Below, piece after piece: positions 11,001 to 25,200 of a stretch of 64,000 bases of DNA. The notes below the pieces were generated by a model that searched no databases, had not been told where the DNA came from, and worked only from the letters and a program-made list of their open reading frames with translations. Numbering within the stretch: position 1 is the first letter of the stretch; every line of letters begins with the position of its first letter. The DNA is taken from contig OZ024856.1 of NCBI GenBank assembly GCA_964017155.1, positions 40,666,770 to 40,730,769 on the forward strand, given 5' to 3'. Position numbers and translations under genes: made by a program. This DNA comes from Oasisia sp. SBJ-2009 (taxonomy: Eukaryota; Annelida; Polychaeta; Sabellida; Siboglinidae).

Positions 11001-14000
11001 TGATCATTGTATCTAATGTGTTCTGTGGCAATTAAGATATCATGGTTTGCATGGAACATACATTGTTCACCCCATGCATTTATTGTCCTCATACAGTTAC
11101 ACCTAGTGGCAGTGGCAGTGAAAACTTCACTTGGCATAAATATGTAACCGGTCATGGACTGATTATGGTGTGAATGCACCCACCTTCGATTGACATATCT
11201 TGTGGAAAGTGTCAATGTATAGCTTTAGACATAACCTTGTGATATATTTCAGTGATAAAAAGTATGTAACAGGATATATATTTTTACAATAATTACAGCA
11301 GTGTAGGGAAGTGAAATATTTATCTCACACGAAGTGCTGATGAAAGTACTGTGACTTTCAATTGCATTGTGATGTACGGTAGATGTTTAACGTTGCAATA
11401 TCAGATGTAGTAATTCAATAAAACATTAACTAAAAATATTCATGAATTATTTATTTACAAAAATACATGTGTATTAAAAGAGTGACGGGTTAATTTCATC
11501 CCCAGTTACATTACTCGTTCAGGTGTATGAATTAGTAAGCTGGATGTATGTCATTCTAAGTGTGATTCTGATTTCCAATGTCACATAATTTTACCCAAGT
11601 ATATACAGAGGGATGGATGCTGTTAGTTTTCTTAAATCTGTCTGTTTTCCAGGAGATACACTAAAAACCAGAACTCCAGTAAATTGTTAGAAAAGGACCC
11701 ACAAGACATGCAGAGATTGTAGGCAGGGCTTCTTCTGTGGATGTCCTTAATATATCATTGCCATGGAGTTGGCACAGTCCTGCCAGTTATTGCTAGACCA
11801 AAGCTGTCTGTGGCCTGGTACTGCAGAAGAAAGGCCACGTCACAGAGTGTGTAGAAGTGACTCCTGCAACCATTCCAATGAAGACTTCAACCTAGGGGAA
11901 AACCGTAAAATTAGAAGGCAATGGTGGGGCCTATAACTGGGACTTCAGTAGGCGAATACCACATAGTGGATAATGTATCTATGGCAATGCTGCTACGAAA
12001 CTAAATACCAGTACATAGTGATTTAAAGGGTGGTCGCGTTAAATGTTTGTTTTTGCAAACTGGAGTCTATCCTTAAATGAGTGGTACTAGCATATGGAAT
12101 GATACAGCCTGATTCAGCAAACATGATCCACCCTCAAACAAAATTTGTCGTAAATGCAAGACACGCTTTAATACACGTCAACATACTGTTGATATCCCTA
12201 GTGTTCACACAACTATATACAAAGTGACATACACATGCTTGTATATAAACGATAGATGTCTGCTGTGTTATTCATTGTATACATACTTAAAAATTATACA
12301 TAATATGCTGGGTTTTTAATGCAAAACATTTCAGTGCACATTTTCATAATTTCTCACGTATTTTCAAATTGCTGTTTTAAAACTTGTTTGGTTAACTGCA
12401 AGAATATGAAATTGGCATAACTGGTCTTTGTATAAAATAAACATGTCATTATATAACTGCTATAAATACTTCCCCATTACTGTTAACACAGTATTTTGTC
12501 ACCCACTGTATGATGCCTATGAATATATACATTACTTGTTACAAATAACTTGGTTACACATAACATTTTCGCACGTGTTTATGCAGAGTTGATTACAATC
12601 AAGTGTGCCACTGTTGTAAACGATTACAGTTGTTGTAGTTACGCTGCAGTGTACAGCATTACGCATTGAATAAATACGGCAACACACTTGAAAAAAAGTT
12701 AATTTCAATACAAAATACACTAAATATCTGCAAACTGAAGGGGTGCAAAATCAACGTTATGTTCTATGGCGAACGGCATACACCATGAAATGAGGGATTA
12801 TTACTGTCATGTTTCCCTTCACCATAAAGTAGATGGGACAGTTGACATCTTTACGTCTGATAGCAGAATAAATGGACATCCCGAGATTCAATCCAAATGG
12901 GAAAGATGACTGCATTTTTCTATATTCACCTGGACAAGTGTACTAAGAGCTGCCTATGATACATAGTAAACTGTTCTAATGTTATATTCCAATATATTAG
13001 ACAGTCTATTAGAAATGTGCACAGCATATTACTGGTCATTGCTACTTATCTGTCCGACATAATCAGTGCTTTTTTTCTATACATTTTGGAGACATGGTTA
13101 TGGAAACAAATGCCACATTCACATAACACCGATTTAATAATCAGCACGTTATAAATGATGCACTATAGATTAGAAACCCTGTTGGCTAAGGCCATTTACT
13201 CAATAACCCTAATGTTGTTTCAACCGTGTATACCAGGAACCACACTGTGAAAGAAATTCTATTGTTTTCCAGTTCTGAATTATGAATCTGGGAAAATGCT
13301 TGTGCCAACATCTTACACATTTCACACTAACACATGCTACCATGGCAAATTCACATAAAACCACCACTGACATAACATAATATCACCAACCATTGACACA
13401 ATATACCATCAGAAACACAGGACGTCCAGACTGCTGGTGAAACACATACATGTGTGCAACACAGACGTAGGTGTTCAATATATGAATATTCGTTAAACGT
13501 GTGAATTGCATGTATTACTCTGTATCAGAACTTAGAGAAAAGCTTACATTTTGGATTTGCCTGGATGGATAGCAATTCTTATCAAACTGTTAAATATATT
13601 TCAGATGAAAAGAAATTAAATATGTAGGAGTGACCTTGAGTGTTCATGTGATGAAGACGATGTTCAGATACGATCAAGGCAACCTCTGGCATCGTTACCT
13701 ATCTTCAGAAGATGAACGAGCCATGTCATAAGGCTGCCACCTGCCAGAGAACTGCCCAACCAACAGTAGGGTGGACACCAACTGGCCACAGACAACCAAG
13801 AATGAAATGGCGCCAAATAAATGACACCCGAGTCACAGATTAGCCAGGGACCGAGTCAGTCCCATTTCCCACTGCATTAAAATACACTGCTTAACTGATG
13901 CGGCATAAAATGTCACAGTGAATCTTCTCTACACACAGTCCAATGCATTGCGCCTCCGTGCTATGCTTCATAAAACAGCCATGTGAGAGGTCTGCAAGAC

Positions 14001-14260
14001 CATTCATTTGCTGCACACACAAGACTGGCTAAATCACCTACATAAAACTGTTTTGGTTTGCAGCCATTTCACTGCTGTAGATATTCCACAGTTCATATAT
14101 AATTAAGACGGTCGCCTTGGCGGAACGTCCGGCATCAGAATCTTAGACATCCAGTGGGACACGATTCCGCCGTTTCCACCATGCATGAACCGAGCAGCTA
14201 TTGCCATCGAAAATTGCTTCAATGGCAGCAACGACTACAGGACAAAGTTATAGTATTACG
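11001..14260. other. Intergenic region between APMAP and RTF1 3' ends
   Basis: No coding region, tRNA or recognisable element was found. The sequence is AT-rich. The part nearest 14260 should include the RTF1 3' UTR, but no convincing minus-strand polyadenylation signal was identified close to the stop codon. The stretch at about 13610-13950 contains broken coding-like text in several frames but matches no family that could be named. Confidence 0.5.
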
Positions 14261-17200
14261 TTATATAAGCCCCTTTCGTTTCTTGTAGTCCTCCAGATTC
14301 AGCGAACGCCGTGGTGCGACCTCCCGAACATGTGACGTCATCCGGTTTGTTGTGATGCCCATTGACGTATCTACAGCAAGAAGTGGCCATATTAGTGAAC
14401 AAGTAAGGGCTTATTTCAACTCTACCATGAGGTCTGCTATCTACTGGCATATAATATGACTTGTCACAGCGTTAATACAAAAGGGACCAGGTGGCCATGA
14501 AACCCTTCGGGCTATACTGTGAGTGTAACTTATAATCAAAATGGTTTTTTTTTACTACTGGGTTATCAGGGTGCCTCCTTAGTAACCCTGTGTGACAGCC
14601 ATGGTGTTACAGCTAGATTGACAGTGCACCAGGTACTAGATTTATTTATATACAGGCAAAATTTGTAAATTTGGGTAGTGGCTTCTTGCTAAATCAGCTC
14701 ACGTACATGTGCCCATTAAATGCATGTAAAACACCTAATGTACATCTTGTCAAAAGTACTTTCAACCTAACCCTAACCCAAGCCTAAATCCTAACACTAA
14801 ACCTAAACCTTATTCCACATAAAAGCAACCAAAAATGGTCACTTGTACGTGAGTGGTTAGCAAGAAGCCACTACTGAAAGTTTGTGGGGGCCCTCATGTA
14901 TCCTCAGATTGATTGATGCAACTACAAATAGTAGTTCATAGTTGCGATCATCTATAGGATTACATCAGAAATCATATAACAAAGTCATCAGTTCAGTATT
15001 GTAAACTAATGTGTTACTGTAATAGACATAACCTGGATGTGAACCACTAAAGAGAGGAGTGAACATTAGGAGTGAATGTGTATCGCTGAAAATGATCTCT
15101 AAGGGAAAAAACAAACTTACTGAGTGGTATATCCACATCGATTTTGATGTCGAAATCATGTACGGAGAAGAGATCGCTGGTACAGTCTGCTGACTTGTCT
15201 GCCGTTAGTGTGACGTCTGCCCCATCAACGTCATCTGTTCGCTGTGACACAATGTGACAAACAGCTTCAATAACCACGCAAGTAAACAAATCACCACAAA
15301 CCCATCACCACAACTTTCTCAGCTGAATTCTGAATATTCTTAATTCCAAGACATAATACGGTAAATATGTGAACTGGATTGCAAACAAAAATACTGAACT
15401 TTGAGTAGGACACGACAGAAAAACAATGAAATCCAAATGCCAATTTACGTGAAAGATCAAATTTTCATCGCCAAATGAATGGATCATTTCATAAAAAAGA
15501 ACAATAAACTATCAGACTGACACTGTTACTGGGCAATTGATTACGCTTGTGAACAAGCGTTTAATCTAATGTTGCGTCTTAAATAATGCATTTTAACTGG
15601 TGTTGCAAAATATGATGTAGAACCAACTGAAGCTTATAATGAAAGAAATTACAACAACATTTCACACCATAGGACTAACCTCTTTATTTGTACCCTGGCC
15701 ATCAGCACCATCTTTCGTTGCTGCCTCTGCTGCCTGGAACGTATCAGGACATCACACAATGTAAACGATACATTAAAAATGCCAAGTTTTATATAGTGCA
15801 ACATAGAGTCATCACCATGCTCCCTGGCAAATATGTCTGTTTGATAACACGCACAACCTATGGGAACTACCGGTATTTGCAATGCTGCAATTACTGCACA
15901 AAGGTTATGTATTAATGTATTGTAGCCGTATTTGAACATATAAATAAACCCTCAACTACCACACAGATTTGAAAGTGAATACAATATACTTTTTTACGTA
16001 CCCAGCAGTTGGTTATTCAAGAAGTGAATAGCTATATTCCTAAAACTCAATTTATTCAACATTTCCTTAAACATAGCTCAACTTGAATATGTTTACCAAT
16101 TAAAACGGGAAGTCATATTATCATAGCAGCTGTATTAGAGGGAGTGAGTAAGAGAGGCAATGAAAGACAAAGGGTTAACCCTACCTCCAAGGCTTTCTCC
16201 TTCTCTGCCTGCTCCTCCAGTTGTTTCTGTAACTTTGCTTCATCTCGCCCCTACGAAATAACACACACAGTGTGAACTCTCACTGAGGAGAAGTAGTCCC
16301 AGTAACTTACATCACACTTACACCTACAGTAACTTGATAGTATTGATAAGTCATTACTATTTCTGTTGTTAAGACATTAAGAGTACTCCAACATTATACT
16401 TTCAATAATGTCTGGAAGTAAATTCCGGAGGTGATTAGAACTCTCAGAATACGAAACAATTTATTTGACCTTTACCTGCAAAACACATACAGTGAGAAAC
16501 ATATCTAACATAACAATTATAAGGTCAGGGAAACTCCTGTTAAGACATAAAATACCGCTAGCACAGAAGCCACCACATATAGATAATAACATAAACAAAA
16601 ACATAATTTGCATGATTTATTGTGTATAACTGGGTACACAACTACACACACAAATATATATATATATATATATATATCACGATACATAATTACAAATATA
16701 GCAATTATTGATATGACAGCTGGATTAATAATTTAAAGTGAAAACCTTTTTTGTGTAAATGAAAACAAGATAAATAAACTTGACCAAAAATCGAGGTGTG
16801 ACTGTAACGAGCACTCAATATTTGTTAGCGGTGTGAGCAACTGTTGAGTGGTTGTATCCGCCCACCTTTGTGACGAGCATGGGTCGACACCGCCGCCGCG
16901 TGAAGGGGTCCTGCTTCTCCAGCTTCATCTCGGCGGCGTCCTTGATGGCCGCCTCCTCCGCCTCCTTCAGGTTCTTCAGCCGGTTCCGCTGGTTGATGTA
17001 ACTGCACAGGGAGCAGGCATTGTAGGTCTGGGACACAGACTGCACAGGGAGCAGGCATTGTATGTCTGGGACACATAGACTGCACAGGGAGCAGGCATTG
17101 TATGTCTGGGACACATAGACTGCACAGGGAGCAGGCATTGTATGTCTGGGACACAGACTGCACAGGGAGCAGGCATTGTAGGTCTGGGACACATAGACTG

Positions 17201-19145
17201 CACAGGGAGCAGGCATTGTATGTCTGGGACACATAGACTGCACAGGGAGCAGGCATTGTATGTCTGGGACACAGACTGCACAGGGAGCAGGCATTGTAGG
17301 TCTGGGACACATAGACTGCACAGGGAGCAGGCATTGTATGTCTGGGACACATAGACTGCACAGGGAGCAGGCATTGTATGTCTGGGACACAGACTGCACA
17401 GGGAGCAGGCATTGTATGTCTGGGACACAGACTGCACAGGGAGCAGGCATTGTAGGTCTGGGACACATAGACTGCACAGGGAGCAGGCATTGTATGTCTG
17501 GGACACATAGACTGCACAGGGAGCAGGCATTGTATGTCTGGGACACATAGACTGCATAGGGAGCAGGCATTGTATATGTGGGATACATAGACTGCACAGG
17601 GAGCAGGCATTGTATGTTTCGGATACATAGACTGCACAGAGAGCAGGCATTGTATGTCTCGGACACATATATTGCACAGGGAGCAGCCATTGTATGTCTC
17701 GGACACATAGATTGCACAGGGAGCAGCCATTGTATGTCTCGGACACATAGACTGCACAGGGAGCAGCCATTGTATGTCTCGGACACATAGACTGCACAGG
17801 GAGCAGCCATTGTATGTCTCGGACACATAGACTGCACAGGGAGCAGCCATTGTATGTCTGGGACACATTGGTTTTACTCAGGGCTTTATGCAGGATAAAA
17901 TTATTGCGTCACACAGCTAGTTTACAAACTTTCAAATGTGCCTGATGACCTGAAATGGGCTACAAACACACATGACACCATTTACACTCACTTTCGAGGC
18001 ATAACTAACACTATCTATGGTTTTGGAAGACCTTTTTGTGCTCCTTCTTTTTTTCCCCCGCCAACACCCGTCCACCCATATTTCTACCCGTCCATATCCG
18101 TTTTTACCTGTCCAAATGACGGGTGGACGGGTCTCTGCATAAAGCTATGGTAATACTGCATATTCATAGACTGTACAGCACAAACGGAGATAAAGAATGG
18201 CGCACAATGTTAGCTGTGTTCACACTATTTCCAGTGATGCTGAAAATGTGAGGCAAAGTTTGGTTGTAAGAAAAGAAAAATATTTTCACTGTGGAAAACA
18301 ACCGTTAACACTATGTTAACGGCAGTTTTCACTCTAATGGCCACAATTTTAACTGATGGCTCCCATTCTTACACCACAGGTCAATAATTACAACCAACTT
18401 TAGCAGGTGTCATAAAACATAACAATTTAAAATATATAAACATAATACATGGGAGACATTTAAATAATGTACACATCTAATATATAAAAGATTAGTCTAT
18501 ACCAAACTATTTCTTGCATTTATGTAAATGCAAAATATCAGTATATAATGTATGTTCACCCTAACTACAGATGACGTCTCATCACCTAGAAACAATGAAC
18601 GTTTGTACACCGGAAGTAGCCACAGGTGTCAGCACTGACCTGACGGAGCTGATGTTGCTACTGCGGAGTCGGTCGAGCTCCGATGCTCGCTGCTCCAGTT
18701 CATCGAGCTGTATTGTGAGGTCTGCCGCCAGCTCCAGATTGCCCTCGTTCTCCGCCATGTCCTGACACAAACACAGACACATGCTACCAGTGATGACAGT
18801 TACTTCACACAAACACAGACACATGCTACCAGTGATGACAGTTACTTCACACAAACACAGACACATGCTACCAGTGATGACAGTTACTTCACACAAACAC
18901 AGACACATGCTACCAGTGATGACAGTTACTTCACACAAACACAGACAGCACGCTACAAGTGATGACAGTTATTTCTAGGCAAACACATCGACCAAGTAAG
19001 AAAAAAGGAAACCTAATAGAACATCTCTTTGCTAAAACTCGCACATTTTGGGAGAACAATTTAAAAACAATAAAAAACTTACATACATCACACATGCATG
19101 CATGCACATATATGTATATATGTGTATGTATATATCTATAAATAC

Positions 19146-19213
<68 letters not shown>

Positions 19214-22200
19214 CTAGTTGAGTATGCACACATTTGTATTTTAAATGGCAATATGCTGATACTGTGCACCTGACGGATTTGATACAAGCTTGTTTGTATT
19301 CAATTTTATATGTTTTTAGTTGTCAACACCCACAAAAGGGACATTAGCCCTGGATTTTATGGTGTTTAAATAATGTTTTTATTATGGGCAAATGTGCCGG
19401 TCAAGAATGTGAAAGTTGGATCCCGCAAATTAAATGAAACCACAGGAAATCCCACTCTAATTACCAGCCAAATCAATCACACATGCAGTGCATTTTCTAA
19501 CAGTATCACCTACTGTCTGCCTCCTCAACATTACATCAACATCAGCAGTGACTGGCCAAGTCCAAATCGCTACGAACTGAATAGCAACAAGATGACTGGA
19601 CCAATTTAACATCAGCATCAATTTTGTCTAGGCCAGACGATACAGAGGCCAAAATCACCAGCAGTGCCCACCTTCAGTTTCATCAGGTGAGTCTTCTTCA
19701 TCGCGTAGTTGTGTGGATTCTTCTGGAACTTCTGCTTATCAGCTACGATCTACAAACAACAACTGTCGACTTTAAGTCACAGAGAAAGGAGAATGTACAG
19801 TTTTCAATTTACGATGACAAGCACAAAATTACTAATAACACTTTTATGCAAAACTGTTCGTGAATTTTCTTTCAATGCCACGTGTGCTTAACAATTCTGT
19901 TTTCTCCATCAAAACCTGCTTGTTGAATGCATAAACATTATTTGGAATAGGTTTTCAGATCTTATTACTCAAATCACAGTCATATGACAGATGGTTGTCT
20001 GAAGAAAAAAAATGGTATACTCGGTAATTACACTAATGACAAAACCTAGTTATTATTACTTAAATTACTTTCACAAAACACATTAGAAGAACCAGTTCTT
20101 CTCAGAGCAATGACCACATACCGTATCAATATCTTTCTCATCAAATTTGTGTTCAAGGGCCTTCCTGATGTCGTTCGCTTTTTTTTCGACTTCGGCTATC
20201 GTGGGAAGCTGAGCGCCCCCTATCATCATTGTTTCAACCCACTTGTTGAACTCTGACTCTGTGAAGTCTTGATTTGATACAAACTCAAGCCGATAGACTC
20301 GTTCCGCTGCCCCATGTCTGTGAAATGCAAAATTCACTGTAAGTTCTAGCTATAGCAAAAGCATTCTAGTTGTCAGAACTCCGGGAATTTGTATTACATA
20401 TGCATAAAAATAAGTTAACAGAACATAGTTGTAAATCGTATGAGAACATAATAAGGATATACCTGCCAGCCAGTTGCAAGTGATCATAGCTTTATTAAAA
20501 GCAGAGTTATGGATATTAATGTAATGGTCAATAAGCGAATCAGATAAACGTTCAGTGACCTGTTTCTACAGTAATACCTGACATAGCTTTTTTTGCAATT
20601 TTTAAGTTCCGTGAGAGCCACGAAATGTATTGAACTGAATCAAAATAGGAGTTGGGTTGGGTTTTGAGCGACTGATTTGACATGGAATGACATTTGACAT
20701 GGAGTGACCTTATAGACATTATACATTCGTACTGCTATCCATCCCTGAAGAGCTACTGACTTAACTTGACCTTCGGGAAATAGCTTACATTGTAAATCTG
20801 GTATTATTTACACAACATTATCAGACTTATCAAATGACCTACTTTAGACGTAACCCTTTGTTTGTCCGTGTTGTGCCAAGCTGATAGATCTTTGCCGTTT
20901 CGACAGCGTCTGTGATTTCTGCCACCTACAATCAGAGATTTTACTATTAACAAGTAAACATAGTCATACCCGGCACTTAAAGGCAGTCTTGGAACTAACT
21001 AACAAGACCAAGCCAAAACAACAGTGTTACCAGTATTATTCTGCCACTGCAGGCAGCATCACAGGTATATTTATCAAGGTAACAGTATGAAACACTGGAC
21101 AAAATCAAAGCTATATGGAGAGCATTCGAATAAATAATATACAACAGTACTGCTGGTGGACTACACATAAACTGTTGATATTATCATGCCTGCATTATGA
21201 CTACCAGCTACATTTTAACATTAATGGTTATTACAACACCAATGTCCATTGTATAAACCATATGGTATAAGCATTAACTGTACTTTACTTTATAAATACA
21301 TTCACCAGAGACACTGACCCTGTAGACAGCCCGGCCATCGTGATTGCCAATACCAATCCTCACATAGCATCCGACGACGGTCTCCTTGAAAAATGGCATA
21401 TGACACCACCTGGAATAGACATGCAATGGGTCAACAAAATGTCACATTTCATGTAGAAAGGTAAATGTAAAAGGCTTGTTCTGATTGATACATTTTGTTT
21501 GTGACTGGTCCAGTCATGCTTCTGATAAATTACCCTCTTGATAGTTTAATTTTTTTTTTTTTTAAATACTGATACATTTATGATTACCAAAACATATTTA
21601 GGTTTTGTGAAAGAGACACCACAAACGGCTACTCTCATGATATGTGTGGGAACTTTACATTATGGAACACTCTATGCACTACCTATACAAACATCACCAG
21701 GCCATTCAATAAGCTTCCTGTAATGATTATTATGAACATGTGTACATTATTATCAGATGCATCCCGTTTTTGTGCGACCTGCCAACAATAGGTTGCTCGT
21801 GCTGCCACCTAGTGACCAACCTATTCTTATAATGGCTGGTTTGAAAAGCCAAATAATTAAGGAAACCACACACCTTCCCACGACTCAACAGGTACTTAGT
21901 TTTTACAAGCGCCAAAAGAATGATAAGCCAGGGAAAACGTCTTCAAATAAGACTACAGTAGCCATGACAATTCCCATATTTACACAACAAAATCTCGCAA
22001 CAATCCTGCAAGCATCAGAAGACGACCTACTTCTCCAGTTTGTGCCGAGACAATCGTATCCTTGCAAGTTCTTCTCGTGTCGTGATGGCCTGCTGCTTCC
22101 TGCGAGGAATCTCACTGAAACCGGAAGGAACGCTACATAACGCTATATGACTATTGGGATAAACATATCCTAAGAGGTCTGATGTATCCACTTAGGCAAG

Positions 22201-25200
22201 GCACTTAGGGTGTCTGCTCATTATCCAGCTCAAGTTTTTTCAGATCAAGACCACTGAATGTCAAAGTCCATGATCGGTTGTTTCGTAACGTCTCTGTGTG
22301 GAATCTTTCAAAATTTTTCCATTTACACACAGGGGCATAGATGCGAATGAAAATTACCCGAAAGTTGGTGGACTCAAACCATGGTCCTTGTCACCGATAT
22401 TCCAGAGTTTCATCCACTAGACCACTGTGCCTTACAAGTCTGAATGAATACAAGCTGGAGGTACATGTGTATGTGTGTATGCATGCGTGTGTGCCTATCT
22501 ACACGTGTGTGCATATACAGTGTCTTACTCACTCTTCAGCTTCGGAGTCTGACTTGCTGCTGTCGCTGTCACTGCTACTGCCAGATGACGACCGTTCACT
22601 CTTCTCAGATTCGGAGTCTGACGACTTCCTCTTTGCATTAACGTCATCATCATCATCGTCATCGTCATCATCATCATCGTCATCATCATCCGAGTACACT
22701 TCACTAGTCTTCAGCTTGTTCTTCTGTTCCTGTATTTCCGCTGCAACCAGTAGTAAGGTGTCACTCGCTTATTGAACTTATACAAACTGGGCAACTACAG
22801 GGTCAGTGGATCATTCATGAAACATCGCAGTCAGTGGCCTCATCAGTAAGTACTTCTGATAAACCTTTCACTAGTTGTTGCACAGATGTTGTTGTATGGT
22901 AACATCAACAGGACCAACATCCATCATCACCACAACAACGACCAATGATGACAACACAACCATGTAGACTAGATAGTGACTTGTTTTTTTTATGAGACAT
23001 ACAACTTGTGATGGACTTTGGCAACACTGTTAGCATAAGAAGAAGAATTTGCCTTTATTTGATCCATACATAATATAACAAATCAATGTCAAAAATCCAA
23101 ATTACATGTAAATTTATTGTATACACAACATAATATGACATTAAAATAAAAAAAATTGTGTCAGGACTCAGGAGCCTCTTCTAAGAGAGTAACAGTCACT
23201 ACTGAGGAGCCACCACCAAAAAGTAACTTTAACAATATAAAACACATCACCCAAAACAAATTCTTCCCAAAAATATTTTATAAATGTTAACAAGAATGTA
23301 GTCTTGCTTCCATGATTAACGAGTTTGTCTTCATGGCACAATGTTTGTGTTGTAAAAAGTTGAAAAAAAGTTAACAAGTGGTTGTTAGTTCATATTTTGG
23401 CATACATATGTGACTCATCTTAACAAAAGCGGTCCGATGTCGGTAAATCAGATTTTCCGTAAATGCCGATTTTGTGAAAAAATTGGGCATTCGTCAATTT
23501 TGAGATTTTCCCTGAAAATAATTCTTTAGTATTCGTTTTATCGATTGCCACACTTGTTATCATCTAACTAACTCTGTTTCATATATTTTAAAGACATTTG
23601 CGTAGAGCTGTGCTAAGTGTTCCGCTCCATTTCCATAAAACAAAGCCGAAAATGCCAGTAATTGCGCGCATTCTTTGCCGCTAATTTTGGGACGATCCCT
23701 ATCATAACGGGTATCACCGCGTAGCTTAACGCGTCATCTGTCCATATATGGTCATTCTATGCTAATGCATGCATTGTCCGGCCTCCAGAACTCTTGGAAT
23801 AGACCCCCTATTCGTTCAACTGTGGTAAACAAACCGGGGTCACATGGTAGCAACAGCTCCGGAAACCGTTCTCATTGGTTCAGCGTGGAACATTTGCATA
23901 ACCGAATGTGCGCACCGTGTATTTACTTCGCGTCACTGCTGACCTAGTTAGCGAGTGAACACGAAGCGAAAAATGGCGTGCAGTGTGGCGAAGTTGTTAA
24001 ACTCTGATGCAAGTGTTCGGGCACAAATAGATAGTTTGATTGAGGCGACCGGAGTACTTTTTGGAGGAAGTGTCTGATGAAAGCGTGGCGGACGATGACG
24101 AGGATGACAATTTTGCGCGAACTACATCACTGACAAAGACGAATATTGAATTCGACTTTCGTGAGAATGATTACGACACGGCACGGCTACGCAAGTCGCG
24201 CTGACCGATCCGTAGAGACGGTGTCAGATTCTCCGGATGAGGAATTGGGAAAAGCAAATGCAATACAGTGTATCATGAAAATTATACTATCTTTGAGTTG
24301 TCCAAATTTCAGCCAGATATGTCCATCCTAACCAAGGCATAAACAGCAGCAGAGTTTCTTCGCTTTTCTTAACAACGAAGGTGACTGCATAAATTATTAA
24401 TTAATCTGCAATTGTTTTTCTAATAAACATTTTGTGTTCATATTAACACGGTATCTTAAGAATGACATTATCTTCCAACAAGCCAAGTTTCAAAAAGATC
24501 GGTCCATGGTAACAAAGGTACATTCCATGAAACTTAACAAATATTTTGCATCAACTTTGAAGGCCATTTTCTTACTTTGAAGGTTTCTACCCCACACATG
24601 TTTGTCAAGCTATAACTTCGGCTAGAATCGAGATATCTTCTAGCATGATATACCATATGAAAGCAGATATTATGCTCTTTCCAGTGGTACTAATAACTCA
24701 ATTTTGAAAATTACTGACATCCGACCGATTTTGTTAAGATGAGTCACATATATAGTGTGTGTACTGTGATTTTCTTTAACTATATCAGGAATGTCATTTA
24801 GTAAGTGGCAAATTATGCCCACAATGTATGAGTAAAACAAGAAATACATGCATGATGACTTAATTATTATCTGACCTAACAATCAGTGGAAATCTCCACT
24901 CAATCCTGTTGTGCATGCATTGTTTGAGGTAACAGTTCTAATTGAACAGATGAATTGAGGCTTTTGTGAACTTTGCAAGGTGAAGACTGAGGTTGGATTC
25001 TTTGTGAGTCTCAAGAGGGATTAAACTAGATTTGTTTGCATTTTCAAGTCACAATAATAGTATCCCTACTCCAGTATCTATGAGCTTGGAGATGGATTTG
25101 CAATTTTCTTTCTCAAAAGCCTGATATTAATTTTAACCACCACAGCCTTGAGATGGCCCCCAAAGAGGAACAAAAAAGTGGAGGAACAGGAAAAAACCTA

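Noticed and set aside
16815..17868. Three overlapping minus-strand ORFs of 296-347 codons, C/P/Y-rich
   Set aside because: They arise from a stop-free 40-bp repeat read in three frames; only the RTF1 exon at 16866-17001 is supported.
18571..18765. Plus-strand Ser-rich ORF
   Set aside because: Antisense shadow of RTF1 exon 12.
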